Positions 16,776-27,195 are shown, numbered from the stretch's first letter. The stretch: DNA of 64,000 bases from Methylobacterium symbioticum (GCF_902141845.1 NZ_CABFPH010000012.1:1-64000), one strand, 5' to 3'. Notes: generated by a model from the letters alone, not told the origin. Numbers and translations: made by a program.

Positions 16776-17933
16776 CTAGCCCCGCGCAAGCCGCCGGCTC
16801 GGCCCCAGGCCGCGCAGGGCAGCGGCGAGGCGCGCCGTGAGGCTGCGCACCGCCGGCCCGTGGAAGATGATGAGGCTCGACAGACCGATCGCCGCCAGCG
16901 GCACCGCGTAGATCGCGAGCGCCGCCCCGGCGCTGCGCGCGGCCGCGCTCGTCGCGGCGAAGCCCGCGATGCGCAACGCCACCACGGCGACAACCGCCCC
17001 GGCCACTGCCACGCCGCGGCCCTGCCGCGTGGTGCGCGGGTCGCCGAGCGCCGCGAAGGCGATGAAGGCCAGCGCGATCGGGTAGAGCCAGGAGGAGAGC
17101 CGGTCGTGCAGCTCCGCCCGGAAGCGGCCCTTCTGGAGCTTGAAATAGCCTTCCGTCTTGTCGGGGAAGAGGAGCTGCGTCGTCGAGCGCTCGCGCGGCT
17201 TGTAGATCACGTCCGAATCGGGAGGCGCGAAGGCGGCGAGGTCGATCGTGTAGCGCTCGAAGGTCAGGATCGAGGAATCGCGGCTGTCCTTCTGCTGCTG
17301 CAGCACGCTGCCCTTCTCCAGCGCCAGGTAGCTCTGGCCCTCGACCTCGATCGCGTTGCCGCGGTCGGCGAGGTAGACCTTGCTCTTGCCGGCCTCGCGC
17401 CCGTCCCGGATGAACAGGCCGAGCAGCGTCCCGTTCTGCCCGCGCTCGCGGAAGTGGAAGCTGATGCCGTTGTCGAGTTCCGTGAACTGGCCTTCCTTCA
17501 CGACGTTCGCGATGAAGTCGCCGCGCACCCGCGTGATCACGTCGCGCAGCTCCTGGAAGCTCGCCGGCATCACCACGATGGTCAGGAAGCCGACGAGGAA
17601 GCTCACCATCGTCGCCAGCGTCAGGAAGGGCCGCAGGATCGCCCGCGGGCGCATGCCGGCCGCCGACATCACGATCAGCTCCGAATCGCCGTTGAGCTTG
17701 TTCAGCGCGTAGATGACCGCGATGAACAGGGCCATCGGCGCGATCACGACGAGGAGGGTCGGCAGCGACAGGCCGGTGACGAACAGGAAGATCAGGAGCG
17801 TCTGCCCCTTGGCCGTGATCAGGTCGAGCTCGCGCAGGGCCTGCGTCACCCAGATCGTGCCGGTCAGCCCGATCAGGCAGGCGAGGAAGGCGCCGAGCGC
17901 GATGCGGAAGATGTAGCGCTCGATCTGGTTCAT
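16776..17933 (-). CDS. lptF: LPS export ABC transporter permease LptF
   Basis: 385-residue partner of LptG. Its typical start is [20 protein letters not shown], followed by the coupling region [20 protein letters not shown], a periplasmic domain with [18 protein letters not shown], and three C-terminal helices beginning [21 protein letters not shown]. It is the first gene of the minus-strand lptF-lptG-lptD cluster and is divergent from pepA across 202 bp, the standard alphaproteobacterial arrangement. The ATG at 17931-17933 was chosen; 29 further in-frame upstream residues are unlike the family. Confidence 0.95.
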   Translation of the reverse strand: MNQIERYIFRIALGAFLACLIGLTGTIWVTQALRELDLITAKGQTLLIFLFVTGLSLPTLLVVIAPMALFIAVIYALNKLNGDSELIVMSAAGMRPRAILRPFLTLATMVSFLVGFLTIVVMPASFQELRDVITRVRGDFIANVVKEGQFTELDNGISFHFRERGQNGTLLGLFIRDGREAGKSKVYLADRGNAIEVEGQSYLALEKGSVLQQQKDSRDSSILTFERYTIDLAAFAPPDSDVIYKPRERSTTQLLFPDKTEGYFKLQKGRFRAELHDRLSSWLYPIALAFIAFAALGDPRTTRQGRGVAVAGAVVAVVALRIAGFAATSAAARSAGAALAIYAVPLAAIGLSSLIIFHGPAVRSLTARLAAALRGLGPSRRLARG

Positions 17934-18135
17934 CGCCGTAACGCCCCGCGGCCTCCTCTTTGCCGGCTGGACAATCGCCTCGTGCGCACTGCCATGGCGC
18001 GCGAACTGGGGCGGTTTCAAGAGCGAAGCCGCCGCGTTGCGTTCTCTGCCTCAGCGGCTACACAGGATGCACCATCGCGGAGACCCGCGGCGCGGGCCTC
18101 GACCTCGGGACCGGAAGCACTTCGGAAAGCGGCAC

Positions 18136-19629
18136 ATGGCGGACGGCATCAGCATCACCTTCGCTCCGGTCGGCCGGGCCGGCGGGGGCGACCTCGTCGT
18201 GTTCGTGGGCGACGATCTCGCCCTGGGTAGCGCCGCACGGGAGGTCCTGGGACAGGCGGGCACCGATCTCGTCGCCCGGGCCGCGGCCTCCGAGCAGTTC
18301 AAGGGCCGGGCGCAGACCGCGCTGGTGCTGCCGGCCCCGGCCGGCGTCGAGGCGGATCGTCTCGTCGTCGTCGGCCTCGGCTCGGACAAGGACCGCGCCA
18401 CGATCGAGTGGCCGATGCTCGGCGGCTTCACCGCCGGCAAGGTCCCGGGCCGCCGGGCCCGGGTGCTGCTCGACTGGCCGGGCGCCGAGATCGGCGGGCG
18501 CGAGGCGGCGGATTTCGCCCTCGGCGCGCGCCTGCGCGGCTACGCCTTCGACCGCTACAAGACCAAGAAGAAGACCGACGAGGACAAGGGCGGCACCGCG
18601 CTGACCCTGATGCTCGCCGACCATGCCGCCGCCGAGGTGGCGGGCCAGGATTCGGCCGCCGTCGCCGCGGGCGTGATGCTCGCCCGCGATCTCGTGAACG
18701 AGCCGCCGAACGTGCTCTATCCGGCCGAGTTCGCCCGGCGCGCCGCGGAGCTGACGAAGCTCGGCGTCGAGGTGGAGGTGCTGGAGCCGGCCCGCCTGCG
18801 CGAGCTCGGCATGGGGGCGCTGCTCGCCGTGGCCCAGGGCTCGGCCCGCGAGCCGCGCGTGGCGATCATGCGCTGGACCGGCGGCCGGCCCGGCGACGCG
18901 CCGCTCGCGCTGATCGGCAAGGGCGTGGTGTTCGATTCCGGCGGCGTCTCCATCAAGTCGGCCGGCGGCATGGAAGACATGAAGGGCGACATGGGCGGCG
19001 CCGCGGCCGTGGTCGGCACCCTGCACGCGCTGGCCGCCCGCAAGGCCAAGGCCAACGTGGTCGGCGCCATCGGAATCGTCGAGAACATGCCCGACGGCAA
19101 CGCCTACCGCCCGTCCGACATCGTCACCTCGATGTCGGGCCAGACCATTGAGGTCATTAACACCGATGCCGAAGGACGCCTCGTCCTCGCCGACATCCTC
19201 TGGCACACCCACCAAACCTACAAGCCCAAGGCAATGATCGACCTTGCCACCCTCACCGGTGCGATCATTGTGGCACTCGGCCAGGACATCGCCGGCATGT
19301 TCTCGAATGACGACGAGATCTCCAGGTGCCTCCATGCGGCGGGCGAGGCGACGGGCGAGAGGGTTTGGCGGATGCCGCTGATCCCGGCATACGATAAGGC
19401 AATCGACTCGAAGTTTGCCGACATGAAGAACACCGGCGGCCGGCACGGCGGTGCCGCAACGGCGGCTGCCTTCCTTAAGCGCTACGTCAACGATACGCCC
19501 TGGGCGCATCTCGACATCGCAGGCGTGGCCATGTCCTCGACCTCCAGCGAGATCAACAAGAGCTGGGGCGCCGGCTGGGGCGTCCGCCTGCTCGACCGGC
19601 TGGTGCGCGACCATTACGAGGCGCGTTGA
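18136..19629 (+). CDS. pepA: Leucyl aminopeptidase (M17), mosaic composition
   Basis: 497-residue cytosolic M17 aminopeptidase that removes N-terminal residues from peptides. Metal-binding and catalytic segments are all present: [48 protein letters not shown], and the M17 signature [12 protein letters not shown]. The start at 18136 fits the family. The composition changes inside the gene: up to about 19140 it is about 75% GC (45/60 in 18961-19020), after which AT-ending codons become common (33/60 GC in 19381-19440), although the protein stays intact. This suggests the 3' third was replaced by recombination with a diverged homologue. holC, which often follows pepA, is absent here. Confidence 0.95.
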   Translation: MADGISITFAPVGRAGGGDLVVFVGDDLALGSAAREVLGQAGTDLVARAAASEQFKGRAQTALVLPAPAGVEADRLVVVGLGSDKDRATIEWPMLGGFTAGKVPGRRARVLLDWPGAEIGGREAADFALGARLRGYAFDRYKTKKKTDEDKGGTALTLMLADHAAAEVAGQDSAAVAAGVMLARDLVNEPPNVLYPAEFARRAAELTKLGVEVEVLEPARLRELGMGALLAVAQGSAREPRVAIMRWTGGRPGDAPLALIGKGVVFDSGGVSIKSAGGMEDMKGDMGGAAAVVGTLHALAARKAKANVVGAIGIVENMPDGNAYRPSDIVTSMSGQTIEVINTDAEGRLVLADILWHTHQTYKPKAMIDLATLTGAIIVALGQDIAGMFSNDDEISRCLHAAGEATGERVWRMPLIPAYDKAIDSKFADMKNTGGRHGGAATAAAFLKRYVNDTPWAHLDIAGVAMSSTSSEINKSWGAGWGVRLLDRLVRDHYEAR

Positions 19630-19660
19630 GCGGGTTTGACGGCGTTAGGACCAGAATCTG

Positions 19661-19688
19661 ACCGCCCCTCTCCAGCAGGCGGGGCGGT
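19661..19688 (+). terminator. Hairpin after pepA
   Basis: ACCGCCCC at 19661-19668 pairs with GGGGCGGT at 19681-19688, 32 bases after the pepA stop, with a 12-base loop and no strong U-tract. Probable terminator. Confidence 0.45.
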
Positions 19689-19918
19689 GTTGCCTTCAAA
19701 ACGACGGAAGGGGACGTCCAGACTCTCGCAGACATTAAGCTCGCCGCGGCTGAAGGTTCGGACGGGGTCGGGACCGCGTGTGGGGCCGGTCGGGTCGAGC
19801 GCGGGTGGCGCGCCCCTGAGCCCACCAGTAAGCTGCCTCTTCGCATCGACTGCCGACGCTGAGACATACACGAGAGCATTGTGAGAATGGCCGCTATGCC
19901 ATCTTGATCGCAGACGAT

Positions 19919-20982
19919 CTACATGGATCGTATCGAGGTGGCTTGCATGAATCGTTGGAGCTACTGCTTGTAGAATTTGGCGAAGCCCGTGGTGCCGTGG
20001 CCGGCTGCTTCGGTGGTGGGGGGTATCAGGTACAAGCGCCCGTTCCTGAGGCGCCTCATCTCGCGCTCCATGATCCTGATTTCGGTGGGTTGCGCTCGTC
20101 GTCCGCGGAGTTGATGGCGAGCAAATTTGTTTCGATCTGCTCAACGCCCGCAGAGAGTTCGTAGCCGCGCGACGGTCCCAACTGATAGATAGTCGTGGGC
20201 GTCGGCGTTGAATAGCGCAGACAAACGAGCGTCCACGAGCTTGTCGGCCAGCGCGCCGGTCGGCTCCTGCCTTTGCAGTGACAGTGTGCCACCGCTGGCG
20301 GCCAGGGCAAAGAAGATCTTGGCAATCCGCAATGAGGGCGGTGGAATCCTGCACTCGCTATCAGCATAGATTCGGTCGCGCCGGATGGGCTTGTTTATAG
20401 GCCTGAGCATCATCCAATTGCGGCTCTCCATCTCGCTCGGCTACGACGTCATGAGAACGAGGGCCTCCATGAATTTGCGATGCCTCACGCCCAAGATCCC
20501 GGCGTGCATGCCGTCCATCGAGTTGCCGATGCGCGGTCGCGCGTGTTTGACGCTGAGATGCTCCTTAGATCAGCTGGTACTGTGCCTCGGCCATGTTGTC
20601 GTAGTTGTATATTGGAAATTTGTTTTCAGCCCATCCGCAGGGTTGGGCGACTGTCCATGACTGTTCGCATCCGAGATGATGATATAGTACTTGGCCGTAT
20701 CGAGCGGTTGACCGAGACCTAACAGCTCGCCAGCGAATTCGGTCGTCAGCAGGTTGCCTGCCGAGCCGGTGGTGCCGTGCTGGATGACTACCGGTTCGCC
20801 TGTAGTGTCTGCAAACATGATGTAGTGCAGGCGCCTCTTCGTATGACTTCTCCAATGTGAAACCTGAAATCGTTGTTCATCCAATCGCTTTATCCGGGCA
20901 CCGGATAGCCTGCAGCATTTGCTGGGAGAGCAATCAACGATAAGGCCGCGGCCGCAATCCGCAACAGGATCATAACGGGCAT
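19919..20982 (-). pseudogene. Decayed MetX-like alpha/beta hydrolase (homoserine acetyltransferase family)
   Basis: Fragments in different frames line up in order with exported MetX-like alpha/beta hydrolases. There is a good ribosome site (GGAGG) and an ATG at 20980-20982, and a signal peptide MPVMILLRIAAAALSLIALP. A stop follows at 20890-20892. Then come DWMNNDFRFHIGEV, HGTTGSAGNLLTTEFAGELL, a frameshift near 20630, YNYDNMAEAQYQLI, GNSMDGMHAG (the nucleophile elbow, normally GTSMGGMH), RNWMMLRPINKPIRRD, ADKLVDARLSALFNADAHDY, a frameshift near 20170, YELSAGVEQIETNLLAINS, DDERNPPKSG, a frameshift near 20070, and GHGTTGFAKFYKQ ending in a premature TAG at 19961-19963. The natural stop is probably 19919-19921. 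At least five inactivating lesions are visible; total length matches an intact gene of about 354 codons. Confidence 0.85.
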
Positions 20983-21354
20983 ATAGGGTCCTCCGCGGCT
21001 TCAATTTTTTAACGGTCAAGCTAGTCTCGCGCACCTGGCTTTAGCAGGCAACAGGCGGGGCGATCGACTTGGATATTGCTCGCGTCGCGTCAGCTTTATC
21101 AGGAGCGAGCCATTCACACTCAGAGCCTGCACCGCTCCTTTTCCCGAGGAGCAGTCCTGAGCAGGTCGGTCAGTGCGATCACGGTACTCGAACTGCCGCG
21201 TCAATACACCCGGGCCTCCAGATCCGACCTTGCAGGTCTCCAACGCGATCCTCTACGTCCGGCAGACCAGGAGGCCGCGTGGTGATTCTCTTCGGGAGCA
21301 ACTAGAACACGGCCGTCCGCCCCATCCGGTCGGACTCATGCGGAGGGCGATACT
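20983..21354. other. Non-coding stretch upstream of the pseudogene
   Basis: 372 bases with no convincing coding sequence on either strand. Composition is lower in GC than the surrounding core and includes a TTTTTTAA run at about 21006. It holds the old promoter of the pseudogene and whatever drives the membrane-protein gene at 21355. No transposase remnant or attachment site was recognised. Confidence 0.4.
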
Positions 21355-22086
21355 ATGCGAGGCACGCGAGCGATCCTGGCCGGGGCTCCGCTCGCTGCAG
21401 CGCTGCTGACGCTCTTTGCGGTGGCAGCGACAGGTCTCAGCCAGCGCTCGGCCCTGCCGCTGGCCGTGGAGTCCTACGCCTACGGTTTCTTCCTCGACCG
21501 CTACCCCCTTTTCGCCTTCGCCCTCGTCTACGGGCTCGCCCGTATTTTGGCCGCGGCGGCCATGCCCGGCTCGGCTTCGCCAGCGCGGCGGGCGGTGTTC
21601 GCCGGACTCGGGCTGGTGCTCCTCCTGGCAGCCGCGCTGCACCCAACCTTCGGCGGCCTTGTGCTGCGCGGCGGCTTCATGGCTGGTGGCTCGGCCTTCC
21701 TCAGCGGGCAACCACTTGGCCTCGCTTACGTGATTGGCGCGGCTGTCGCCGCCCTCGTCTTCGGCCTTGCCGTCGGCCTGCCGATCTGGCTCGGGCAGGC
21801 ACGTTTCCAACCCGTTGGCTTCTGGCGCAGGACGGGCGGGCTCGCAGCAACTGCCACCGGGAGCTTCCTTGCCCTCTGGCTCGCCGCCGCCCTGCTTGGG
21901 CTCGGTCGCGATTTCGGCGTTGGCCCCTGGCCGCGCCGCGCATTTAGCAGTGACGAAACGCTGCGCGCCGCCCTGGTTCTCGTCGTGGCGGCATTGCCGC
22001 ATGTCTTGGTCACGGCCTTCCGAGGGCCCGGGCCAACGCCGACCGATGCGACCCGCCGGTCTCTGGAAGTGTCTCGCCCGACATGA
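21355..22086 (+). CDS. Hypothetical multi-pass membrane protein
   Basis: 243-residue hydrophobic protein with about five or six membrane helices: residues about 9-28, 50-67, 80-97, 118-145, 160-182 and 200-217. The helices are Ala/Leu/Gly-rich, separated by short polar loops, with a polar C-terminal tail (PGPTPTDATRRSLEVSRPT). No known family, motif or catalytic residue is recognised. It begins after GGAGGGCGATACT and is followed by fadD in the same direction about 175 bp later, so co-expression is possible but not assured. Codon usage is typical coding for this genome, which supports a real gene. Confidence 0.65.
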   Translation: MRGTRAILAGAPLAAALLTLFAVAATGLSQRSALPLAVESYAYGFFLDRYPLFAFALVYGLARILAAAAMPGSASPARRAVFAGLGLVLLLAAALHPTFGGLVLRGGFMAGGSAFLSGQPLGLAYVIGAAVAALVFGLAVGLPIWLGQARFQPVGFWRRTGGLAATATGSFLALWLAAALLGLGRDFGVGPWPRRAFSSDETLRAALVLVVAALPHVLVTAFRGPGPTPTDATRRSLEVSRPT

Positions 22087-22260
22087 TAGTTCATATATGA
22101 ACTAATTCGTGCGGCTGTTGCCGCGCCATTGGCCGCCTCGCTTGCCCATGCCGGAGCGATCCCGCACAGTCTGGGACAATGGGAATGGTCAGACGATCAG
22201 CACGGCCATTACGAAGCCGTGCGTAGGGAGTGCGCCGTGATCGAGCAGCAAAGGGCCGCC

Positions 22261-23943
22261 ATGTCGGGGCGCGATAAGCCGTGGCTCGCCGCCTACCCGC
22301 CCGGGATGCCTGCGGAGATCGACGTGGACGGGCTCGGTACCCTCGTCGATATGTTCGAGGCGAGCACGCGCCGCTTCGCGGACCGGCCCGCGCTGATCTG
22401 CTTCGGCTCCTCCGTCAGCTATGCTGCGCTCGGCCGCATGGCCCGGGCGCTCGCGGCCTGGCTGCAGGGGCAGGGCCTCGCTAAGGGCGACCGCGTCGCG
22501 ATCATGATGCCGAACGTGCCGGCCTACCCCGTCTCGCTGTTCGGCACGCTGCTGGCGGGCGCCACGGTGGTGAACGTCAACCCGCTCTACACCCCGCGCG
22601 AGTTGGCGGCACAGCTCAACGATTCGGGCGCGCGCACCCTGATCGTTCTGGAGAACTTCGCCCACACCGTCGCCGAGGCGCTGCCGCAGCTGAGCCTCGA
22701 CCGCGTCCTGCTGGTCGGGCCCGGCGACGGGCTCGGGCTGAAGGGCCGGCTGATCGACCTCGCCTCACGCCACATCAAGAAGGCGGTGAAGCCCTTCAGG
22801 CTGCCGGCCGGCCTCAGCAGCCGCTTCACCGCAGCGCTCAAGGCGGGGGCGGGCCTGGCGTTGAAGCCGGTGCCGGTAGCGCAAGAGGATCTCGCCTTTC
22901 TGCAATATACGGGAGGCACCACGGGCGTGGCCAAAGCCGCGATGCTGACCCACCGCAACATCGTCGCCAACGTCGTCCAGTCGCAGATCTGGTTCGAGGC
23001 GACGGATCCGGACGGGCCTCGGCGCGTGATGGTGACGGCTTTGCCGCTCTACCACATCTTCGCGCTGACGTGCTGCTTCCTGTTCTTCATCCGCTCCGGC
23101 GGCTGCTGCCTACTCATCCCGAATCCGCGCGACGCGGACGGGTTCATCAAGACGCTGTCGAAGCACCGCTTCACCCATATGTCGGGGGTGAACACCCTCT
23201 TCAACCTCCTCAACAACCACCCGAAATTCCCGACGCTCGACTTCTCCCACCTCGACTACGTGGTCGGCGGCGGCATGGCGGTTCAGCGGTCGGTGGCCAA
23301 GCGCTGGAAGGAGATCACGGGCTCGACCATCATCGAGGGCTACGGCCTCTCCGAAACCTCGCCGGTCGTCTGCGTGAACCCCTACCGGCTCGCCGAATGG
23401 TCCGGCACGATCGGCTATCCCCTGCCCTCCACCGAGGTCTCGATCCGGCGCGCCGACGGCATGCCCGCCTCCTTCGGCGAGCCCGGCGAAATCTGCGTGC
23501 GCGGCCCCCAGGTGATGAAGGGCTACTGGAGCCGGCCCGACGAGACCGCCCGGGCAATGACTCCGGACGGTTTCTTCCGCACCGGCGACGTGGCCGTGAT
23601 GGAGGCCGATGGGCAGGTACGCATCGTGGACCGGATGAAGGACATGATCCTCGTCTCCGGCTTCAACGTCTATCCGAACGAGGTAGAGGACGTGCTCGCC
23701 CTCCATCCCGGCATCCTCGAATGCGCGGTGGTCGGGGCACCCTGCCCCGAGGCGGGCGAGATGGTGGTGGCCCACGTGGTGCTGCGCGACTCAGGCCTCA
23801 CGGTCGAGGCCATCCGGGCCCATGCCCGCTCGCAACTCACCGGCTACAAGGTGCCGCGCAGAGTGGTAATCCAGGCAAGCCTCCCGAAGACCAACGTCGG
23901 AAAAGTGCTGCGCCGAGCCCTGCGTGAGGCGCCGCCCGCGTAA
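22261..23943 (+). CDS. fadD: Long-chain fatty-acid-CoA ligase
   Basis: 560-residue ANL-superfamily enzyme that activates fatty acids to acyl-CoA through an acyl-adenylate; E. coli FadD has 561 residues. Motifs are the P-loop-like LQYTGGTTGVAKAAMLTHRN, the linker region YGLSETSPVVCVNPY, FRTGDVAVMEADG, and RIVDRMKDMILVSGFNVYP with the C-terminal catalytic Lys in LPKTNVGKVLRRALR. The start MSGRDKPWLAAYPPGMPAEID at 22261 follows AAAGGG and matches the family; an in-frame TTG at 22129 would add 44 non-homologous residues. Confidence 0.92.
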   Translation: MSGRDKPWLAAYPPGMPAEIDVDGLGTLVDMFEASTRRFADRPALICFGSSVSYAALGRMARALAAWLQGQGLAKGDRVAIMMPNVPAYPVSLFGTLLAGATVVNVNPLYTPRELAAQLNDSGARTLIVLENFAHTVAEALPQLSLDRVLLVGPGDGLGLKGRLIDLASRHIKKAVKPFRLPAGLSSRFTAALKAGAGLALKPVPVAQEDLAFLQYTGGTTGVAKAAMLTHRNIVANVVQSQIWFEATDPDGPRRVMVTALPLYHIFALTCCFLFFIRSGGCCLLIPNPRDADGFIKTLSKHRFTHMSGVNTLFNLLNNHPKFPTLDFSHLDYVVGGGMAVQRSVAKRWKEITGSTIIEGYGLSETSPVVCVNPYRLAEWSGTIGYPLPSTEVSIRRADGMPASFGEPGEICVRGPQVMKGYWSRPDETARAMTPDGFFRTGDVAVMEADGQVRIVDRMKDMILVSGFNVYPNEVEDVLALHPGILECAVVGAPCPEAGEMVVAHVVLRDSGLTVEAIRAHARSQLTGYKVPRRVVIQASLPKTNVGKVLRRALREAPPA

Positions 23944-24043
23944 CCGCGGGCGACCCGACGCGAATGGGACGCTGAGCAGCATTCACCCCGCGCGGCCGCG
24001 CACCGATCTGGGTGCGCGCGGGTCACAGGCAGGAGCGAGCCCC

Positions 24044-24988
24044 ATGTTGATCAAGCGCAGCCGCGGCTGGGACATCCCCGAGCGCCTCGCCACGCCCGAA
24101 TCCGTCTTCCTCGACCGGCGCGCATTGCTCGGCGGCGCAGCTGGCCTGATGGCCGGCTCGCTGCTCGCTACCCGCCCCGGATTTGCCGCGGCCGGTCCCT
24201 ACCCGGCTCCGCGCAACGAGGCCTTCACCCTTGATCGGGCGGTAACGCTGGAGCGCTACAGCGGCGACTACAACAACTTCTACGAGTTCGGCACCTCGAA
24301 GACCGTGCTGCCGGCGGCCAACGCGCTCAAGACCGAACCTTGGACGGTCAAAATCGACGGCTTGGTGGAAAAGCCCTTCGAGATCGGCGTGGACGAGCTG
24401 ATCCGAAAGGCCGGGCTGGAGGAGAGGCTCTATCGCCACCGCTGCGTCGAGGCGTGGTCGATGGCGGTGCCCTGGACCGGTTTCCCGCTCGCCAAGCTCG
24501 TCGCGATGGCTAAGCCCACCTCGGGCGCGAAATACGTCCAGTTCCAGACCTTCCTCGACAAGGCCATGGCGCCGGGCCAGCGGTCCTTCTTCTATCCCTG
24601 GCCCTATATCGAGGGCCTGACGCTCGCGGAGGCGATGAACGACCTCACCTTCATAGTCACCGGGATCTACGGCAAGCCGCTGCCGAACCAGTTTGGGGCG
24701 CCGATCCGTCTCGCGCTGCCGTGGAAGTACGGATTTAAGTCGATCAAGTCGATTGTGAAGGTCTCCTTCACGGCGGAACGGCCGAAGACTTTCTGGGAGG
24801 GCCTGCAGGCCTCTGAGTATGGCTTCTGGGCGAATGTGAACCCGGCCGTGCCCCATCCCCGGTGGAGCCAGGCGAGTGAGCGTGTGCTGGGCACAAATGA
24901 GCGCGTGCCGACCCTGATCTATAACGGCTACGGCGAGCAGGTTGCCGGCCTCTACAAGGGGCTGGAGGGCGAGCGGCTCTTCGTATGA
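24044..24988 (+). CDS. msrP: Protein-methionine-sulfoxide reductase catalytic subunit MsrP
   Basis: 314-residue periplasmic molybdopterin enzyme that repairs oxidised methionines in envelope proteins (YedY). A Tat-type signal is present (DRRALLGGAAGLMAGSLLA). The Mo-ligating Cys is in YRHRCVEAWSMAVPWTGFPL, and QFQTFLDKAMAPGQ, YPWPYIEGLTLAEAMNDLTF, GAPIRLALPWKYGFKSIKSI and NPAVPHPRWSQASER are typical. The start at 24044 follows GGCAGGAG. The haem-binding membrane partner MsrQ (YedZ), often adjacent, is not in this window. The gene lies 100 bp after fadD and converges on a LysR gene. Confidence 0.93.
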   Translation: MLIKRSRGWDIPERLATPESVFLDRRALLGGAAGLMAGSLLATRPGFAAAGPYPAPRNEAFTLDRAVTLERYSGDYNNFYEFGTSKTVLPAANALKTEPWTVKIDGLVEKPFEIGVDELIRKAGLEERLYRHRCVEAWSMAVPWTGFPLAKLVAMAKPTSGAKYVQFQTFLDKAMAPGQRSFFYPWPYIEGLTLAEAMNDLTFIVTGIYGKPLPNQFGAPIRLALPWKYGFKSIKSIVKVSFTAERPKTFWEGLQASEYGFWANVNPAVPHPRWSQASERVLGTNERVPTLIYNGYGEQVAGLYKGLEGERLFV

Positions 24989-25003
24989 GAGCGGCTCCGA
25001 CCT

Positions 25004-25894
25004 TCAGTACGTCCAGCGCTGTGCTTTTGAAACCAAGAAGTCGCGGAAGGCCTGGACGCGGGCCACCGTGCGCATCTCCTCGGCATAGACGAGGTAGCTG
25101 TCGAGCGTCGGCATCTCGCTCTCGGTGAGCACCTGCACGAGGCTGTCCTGCCCATCGACGGCGTAGTCGGGCAGGATGCCGATGCCGACGCCGGTCTCCA
25201 TCGCCTTCTGCAGCGCCGCTACGTTGTTGACGGTGAAGTGCACCGGCCGGCGCTCGCGGCCCTCGCGGCCGATATCGGCGAGGTAGTGGGCGGCAAGCAG
25301 GTAGGATGGCTCGTTGCCGCCGAACGAGACCAGCCGGTGATCGTCGAGCTGCTCGATCGCCTTCGGGGCGCCGAACCGCTTGATGTAATCCGGGCTCGCG
25401 AAGGCGTGGTAGTGCACTGTGAATAGGCGGCGCTGAATCAGGTCCGGCTGAGCAGGGCGGCGCATGCGGATAGCGATGTCGGCCTCGCGCATGGCGAGGT
25501 CGAGCTCCTCGTTGGTGAGGATCAGCTCGATGCGCACGTCCGGGTAGAGATCGAGGAACTCGGCGACCCGCTGCGACAGCCACGCAGTGCCCAGGCCCAC
25601 CGTGGTCGTCACTTTGAGGTCGCCGGTGGGCCGCTCGCTCGTCTCAACGAGGCGGGCCTTGGTGTTCTCCAGCCTGAGCTTCATGTCGCGCGCGGCGCGG
25701 AAGAGCAGGTCGCCCTGCTCAGTCAGGATCAAGCCGCGGGCGTGGCGGTGAAACAGGGGCGCCTTCAGCTCGCGCTCCAACGCGCTGATCTGACGGCTGA
25801 CAGCGGATTGGCTGAGACCGATATCGTCTCCCGCTTTCGTGAAGCTCCCAGCCTCGGCGACGTTGAGGAAGATCCGAATCTTATCCCAGTCCAC
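25004..25894 (-). CDS. LysR-family transcriptional regulator
   Basis: 296-residue regulator with an N-terminal winged helix (DKIRIFLNVAEAGSFTKAG; GLSQSAVSRQISALEREL) and a periplasmic-binding-like effector domain from about residue 90 (LKVTTTVGLGTAWLSQRV; ETGVGIGILPDYAV). The best start is GTG at 25892-25894, giving VDWDKIRIF as in close family members; ATG codons at 25960 and 26011 would add unrelated residues. It follows trxB in the same direction after a 322-bp gap. Target genes are unknown; trxB is a candidate by position. It is convergent with msrP. Confidence 0.88.
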   Translation of the reverse strand: MDWDKIRIFLNVAEAGSFTKAGDDIGLSQSAVSRQISALERELKAPLFHRHARGLILTEQGDLLFRAARDMKLRLENTKARLVETSERPTGDLKVTTTVGLGTAWLSQRVAEFLDLYPDVRIELILTNEELDLAMREADIAIRMRRPAQPDLIQRRLFTVHYHAFASPDYIKRFGAPKAIEQLDDHRLVSFGGNEPSYLLAAHYLADIGREGRERRPVHFTVNNVAALQKAMETGVGIGILPDYAVDGQDSLVQVLTESEMPTLDSYLVYAEEMRTVARVQAFRDFLVSKAQRWTY

Positions 25895-26217
25895 AGCGAG
25901 CGACCCACCCAAAGGGAAATGCACCGCACGGCCCGACCCTCCGATGCGGCAATGCGGCATTGCGGTCAGGACATGACACATGCGTTCCGGACGCGCATCT
26001 GCGCAAGCCATGCAGGGAAAAATTTGTTGATGTCCGCACCGATTTTCCGCGGAACGCTGAATTTCCGCTTGAGGAAGGACCGAGACTGGGGTCGCAGAAG
26101 GCCCATGAGGGGCCCCACCGCTCGCCGCGGAAGACAGGAGCCTTTCTCCCGCTTGAGAGAGGGGCCGGTCGCGGTTCCTGTGGGCGCTCGAAGGCCGGAC
26201 CTTTCTCGGCCGGTGCC
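25895..26217. other. Intergenic region trxB-lysR
   Basis: 323 bases without a credible gene. A short hairpin near 26191-26220 (AAGGCCGG with an imperfect CCGGTGCCTT complement) directly follows the trxB stop on the minus strand and may terminate it. A degenerate CTCTCCCG-type REP hairpin lies at about 26143-26166. The part near 25900-26050 is more AT-rich (GGAAAAATTTGTTG) and probably holds the LysR promoter. Confidence 0.4.
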
Positions 26218-27195
26218 TTACTCGGCGGCAGCCTTTTGCGGCGGCTCGCCGATCTCAAGATTGGCGAGGTACTTCTCGGCCTCGAGTGCGGCCATGCAGC
26301 CCATGCCAGCGGCGGTGATGGCCTGCCGGTAAATGTCGTCGGTTACGTCACCGGCCGCATAGACGCCAGGTATCTCGGTCTCGGTGGTACCCGGGCGCAC
26401 AGTCAGGTAGCCGCCGTGGCGCATGTTCAATTGCCCCTCGAAGATCGCGGTGGCCGGCTGATGGCCGATCGCGACGAAGAGCCCGTCGGCCTTGCGCTCG
26501 GTGAGGACGCCGCTGCTTACGTCGCGCAGGCGTAGATGAGTCACGGTCGGGGCCGGCTTCTCGACGCCGCAGACCTCCTCAACTGCGTGGTTCCAGATCA
26601 CCTCGACATTCGGGTGCTTGAACAGGCGCTCCTGCAGGATACGCTCGGCCCGAAAGGCATCGCGCCGATGAACCACCGTGACCTTGGCCGCAATGTTGGC
26701 GAGGTAGAGCGCCTCCTCGACGGCAGTGTTGCCGCCGCCGACGACAACGACCTCCTTACCGCGGAAGAAGAAGCCGTCGCAGGTGGCGCAGGCCGATACG
26801 CCCCCGCCCTGAAACTTCGCCTCGGAGGGTAGGCCGAGCCATTTTGCCTGCGCGCCCGTAGCGATGATCAGCGCGTCGCAGGAATAGGTCTCGCCGGAAT
26901 CGGCCTCGAGCTGGAACGGTCGGGTCTTGAGATCGACCTTCGTGATGTACTCGGACAGGATCTTAGTGCCGACATGCTCGGCCTGGAGGCGCATCTGCTC
27001 CATCAGCCAAGGGCCTTGGATCGCCTCGGCGAAGCCGGGATAGTTCTCGACATCCGTTGTGATCATGAGCTGTCCACCCGGCTGGAAGCCGGAGATCAGC
27101 AGCGGCTGGACCATGGCGCGGGCCGCGTAGATCGCTGCCGTGTAGCCGGCCGGGCCGGACCCGATGATCACGAGCTTGGCGTGGGTATGGGCCAT
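26218..27195 (-). CDS. trxB: Thioredoxin-disulfide reductase
   Basis: 325-residue flavoprotein that uses NADPH to reduce thioredoxin. The FAD-binding [33 protein letters not shown], the redox-active CATC ([14 protein letters not shown]), the NADPH-binding [17 protein letters not shown] with [13 protein letters not shown], and the C-terminal [28 protein letters not shown] are all intact. The ATG at 27193-27195 follows GAGGACGAC. GC at third positions is slightly lower than in genes outside the 19.1-30.6 kb segment. Confidence 0.97.
   Translation of the reverse strand: MAHTHAKLVIIGSGPAGYTAAIYAARAMVQPLLISGFQPGGQLMITTDVENYPGFAEAIQGPWLMEQMRLQAEHVGTKILSEYITKVDLKTRPFQLEADSGETYSCDALIIATGAQAKWLGLPSEAKFQGGGVSACATCDGFFFRGKEVVVVGGGNTAVEEALYLANIAAKVTVVHRRDAFRAERILQERLFKHPNVEVIWNHAVEEVCGVEKPAPTVTHLRLRDVSSGVLTERKADGLFVAIGHQPATAIFEGQLNMRHGGYLTVRPGTTETEIPGVYAAGDVTDDIYRQAITAAGMGCMAALEAEKYLANLEIGEPPQKAAAE

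Noticed and set aside
19614..20354. Minus-strand open frame spanning the end of pepA and part of the pseudogene
   Set aside because: It crosses the decayed hydrolase in the wrong frame for most of its length and enters pepA antisense; the 3' half shows no known family.
20983..21354. Possible insertion-sequence remnant near the pseudogene
   Set aside because: No transposase fragment, terminal inverted repeat or target duplication could be found.
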